36,450 nucleotides of DNA. Origin: Mycobacteriales bacterium (GTDB taxonomy: Bacteria; Actinomycetota; Actinomycetes; Mycobacteriales; CADCTP01). Below are positions 36,240 through 36,450 of this stretch, piece after piece. How positions within the stretch are numbered: the first letter of the stretch is position 1; each line of letters opens with the position of its first letter. The translations under genes and the position numbers were made by a program. The stretch lies in contig DASYKU010000054.1 in NCBI GenBank assembly GCA_035995165.1, positions 1 to 36,450 of the forward strand, read 5' to 3'. The notes under the pieces are model-generated. The model saw nothing but the letters and a program-made list of their open reading frames with translations. It searched no databases and was not told where the DNA came from.

Positions 36240-36316
36240 TGGTCGGGGTGGCGGGATTCGAACCCACGGCCCCTCGCTCCCAAAGCGAGTGCGCTACCAA
36301 GCTGCGCCACACCCCG
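36240..36316 (-). tRNA. tRNA-Pro (TGG anticodon)
   Basis: A complete 77-base cloverleaf on the minus strand: 7-base acceptor stem CGGGGTG/CACCCCG, anticodon arm CTCGC-TTTGGGA-GCGAG with TGG at 34-36, T-loop GTTCGAAT type, discriminator A and an encoded CCA (36242-36240). It reads CCA and related Pro codons. Confidence 0.97.
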
Positions 36317-36328
36317 GCGCCGTCCGCG

Positions 36329-36364
36329 AGTGTAGACGGGTACCCCCCGACCTACCGCTACGCT
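36329..36364. promoter_or_regulatory. divergent tRNA promoters
   Basis: The 61 bases between the two tRNA genes hold TACACT on the minus strand (36334-36329), 13 bases before tRNA-Pro, and TACGCT on the plus strand (36359-36364), 14 bases before tRNA-Gly. -35 boxes are poor on both strands. Confidence 0.4.
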
Positions 36365-36377
36365 GGTCCCGGCACAC

Positions 36378-36450
36378 GCGGGTGTAGCTCAATGGCAGAG
36401 CCCCAGCCTTCCAAGCTGGCCATGCCGGTTCGATCCCGGTCACCCGCTCC
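36378..36450 (+). tRNA. tRNA-Gly (TCC anticodon), cut by window end
   Basis: Cloverleaf with acceptor stem GCGGGTG/CACCCGC, anticodon arm CCAGC-CTTCCAA-GCTGG with TCC at 34-36, T-arm GTTCGATC type, and discriminator T at 36448. CC at 36449-36450 suggests an encoded CCA, the last base lying outside the window. Confidence 0.96.

Noticed and set aside
36181-36312. Trigger factor start upstream inside tRNA-Pro
   Set aside because: It would overlap the tRNA gene, whereas the TTG at 36180 has a ribosome site and the family N-terminus.

Overview
The window is high-GC DNA (about 70% or more by eye) from an actinomycete. Gene content and order match the conserved chromosomal block tig - clpP1 - clpP2 - clpX - valS - folC - DUF4233 - ndk - mreBCD - pbp2 - rodA - radical SAM pair - rne - rplU - rpmA - obg - proB, known to me from Streptomyces. 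Nearly everything runs on the minus strand. The mreBCD/pbp2/rodA set, a FilP/DivIVA-like coiled-coil protein and a class F sortase suggest a mycelial or spore-forming Gram-positive. I cannot name the genus.

Layout from the right end, in the direction of transcription. Two divergent tRNA genes (Pro-TGG and Gly-TCC) sit at the edge. Then come tig, the clpP1-clpP2 operon with a good ClgR-box match upstream, and clpX. A 364-base gene-poor gap with short direct repeats and a small divergent membrane/coiled-coil gene separates clpX from valS-folC-DUF4233, which are joined by ATGA overlaps, and ndk. Between ndk and mreB lies an accessory block: a secreted Asp-box (BNR) protein on the plus strand and a divergent, tightly overlapped ABC-2 exporter with two different permeases. 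The cell-wall elongation cluster mreB-mreC-mreD-pbp2-rodA follows. It runs into a radical SAM pair (TIGR03960/TIGR03936 type) with a Uma2-type nuclease gene inserted and translationally coupled between the two. Next are a very long RNase E/G gene, then rplU-rpmA, obg-proB and the FilP-like gene.

The left 3.3 kb holds accessory genes: a MarR regulator divergent from an ABC exporter, with a palindrome over the promoters, and a class F sortase whose reading frame is open to the window edge through Pro-Thr-Gly repeats.

The core genes serve protein quality control (Tig, ClpP1P2, ClpX), translation (ValS, L21, L27, two tRNAs), RNA decay and ribosome assembly (RNase E/G, Obg), folate, nucleotide and proline synthesis (FolC, Ndk, ProB) and cell-wall elongation (MreBCD, PBP2, RodA). 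I found no CRISPR array, phage, insertion sequence or plainly novel multi-gene system. The less ordinary items are the ABC/BNR block at the ndk-mreB junction, the Uma2 insertion, several leaderless-type starts, the ClgR and MarR operator candidates, and small repeats in the intergenic DNA. Operon limits, promoters and operators were read by eye and are predictions.
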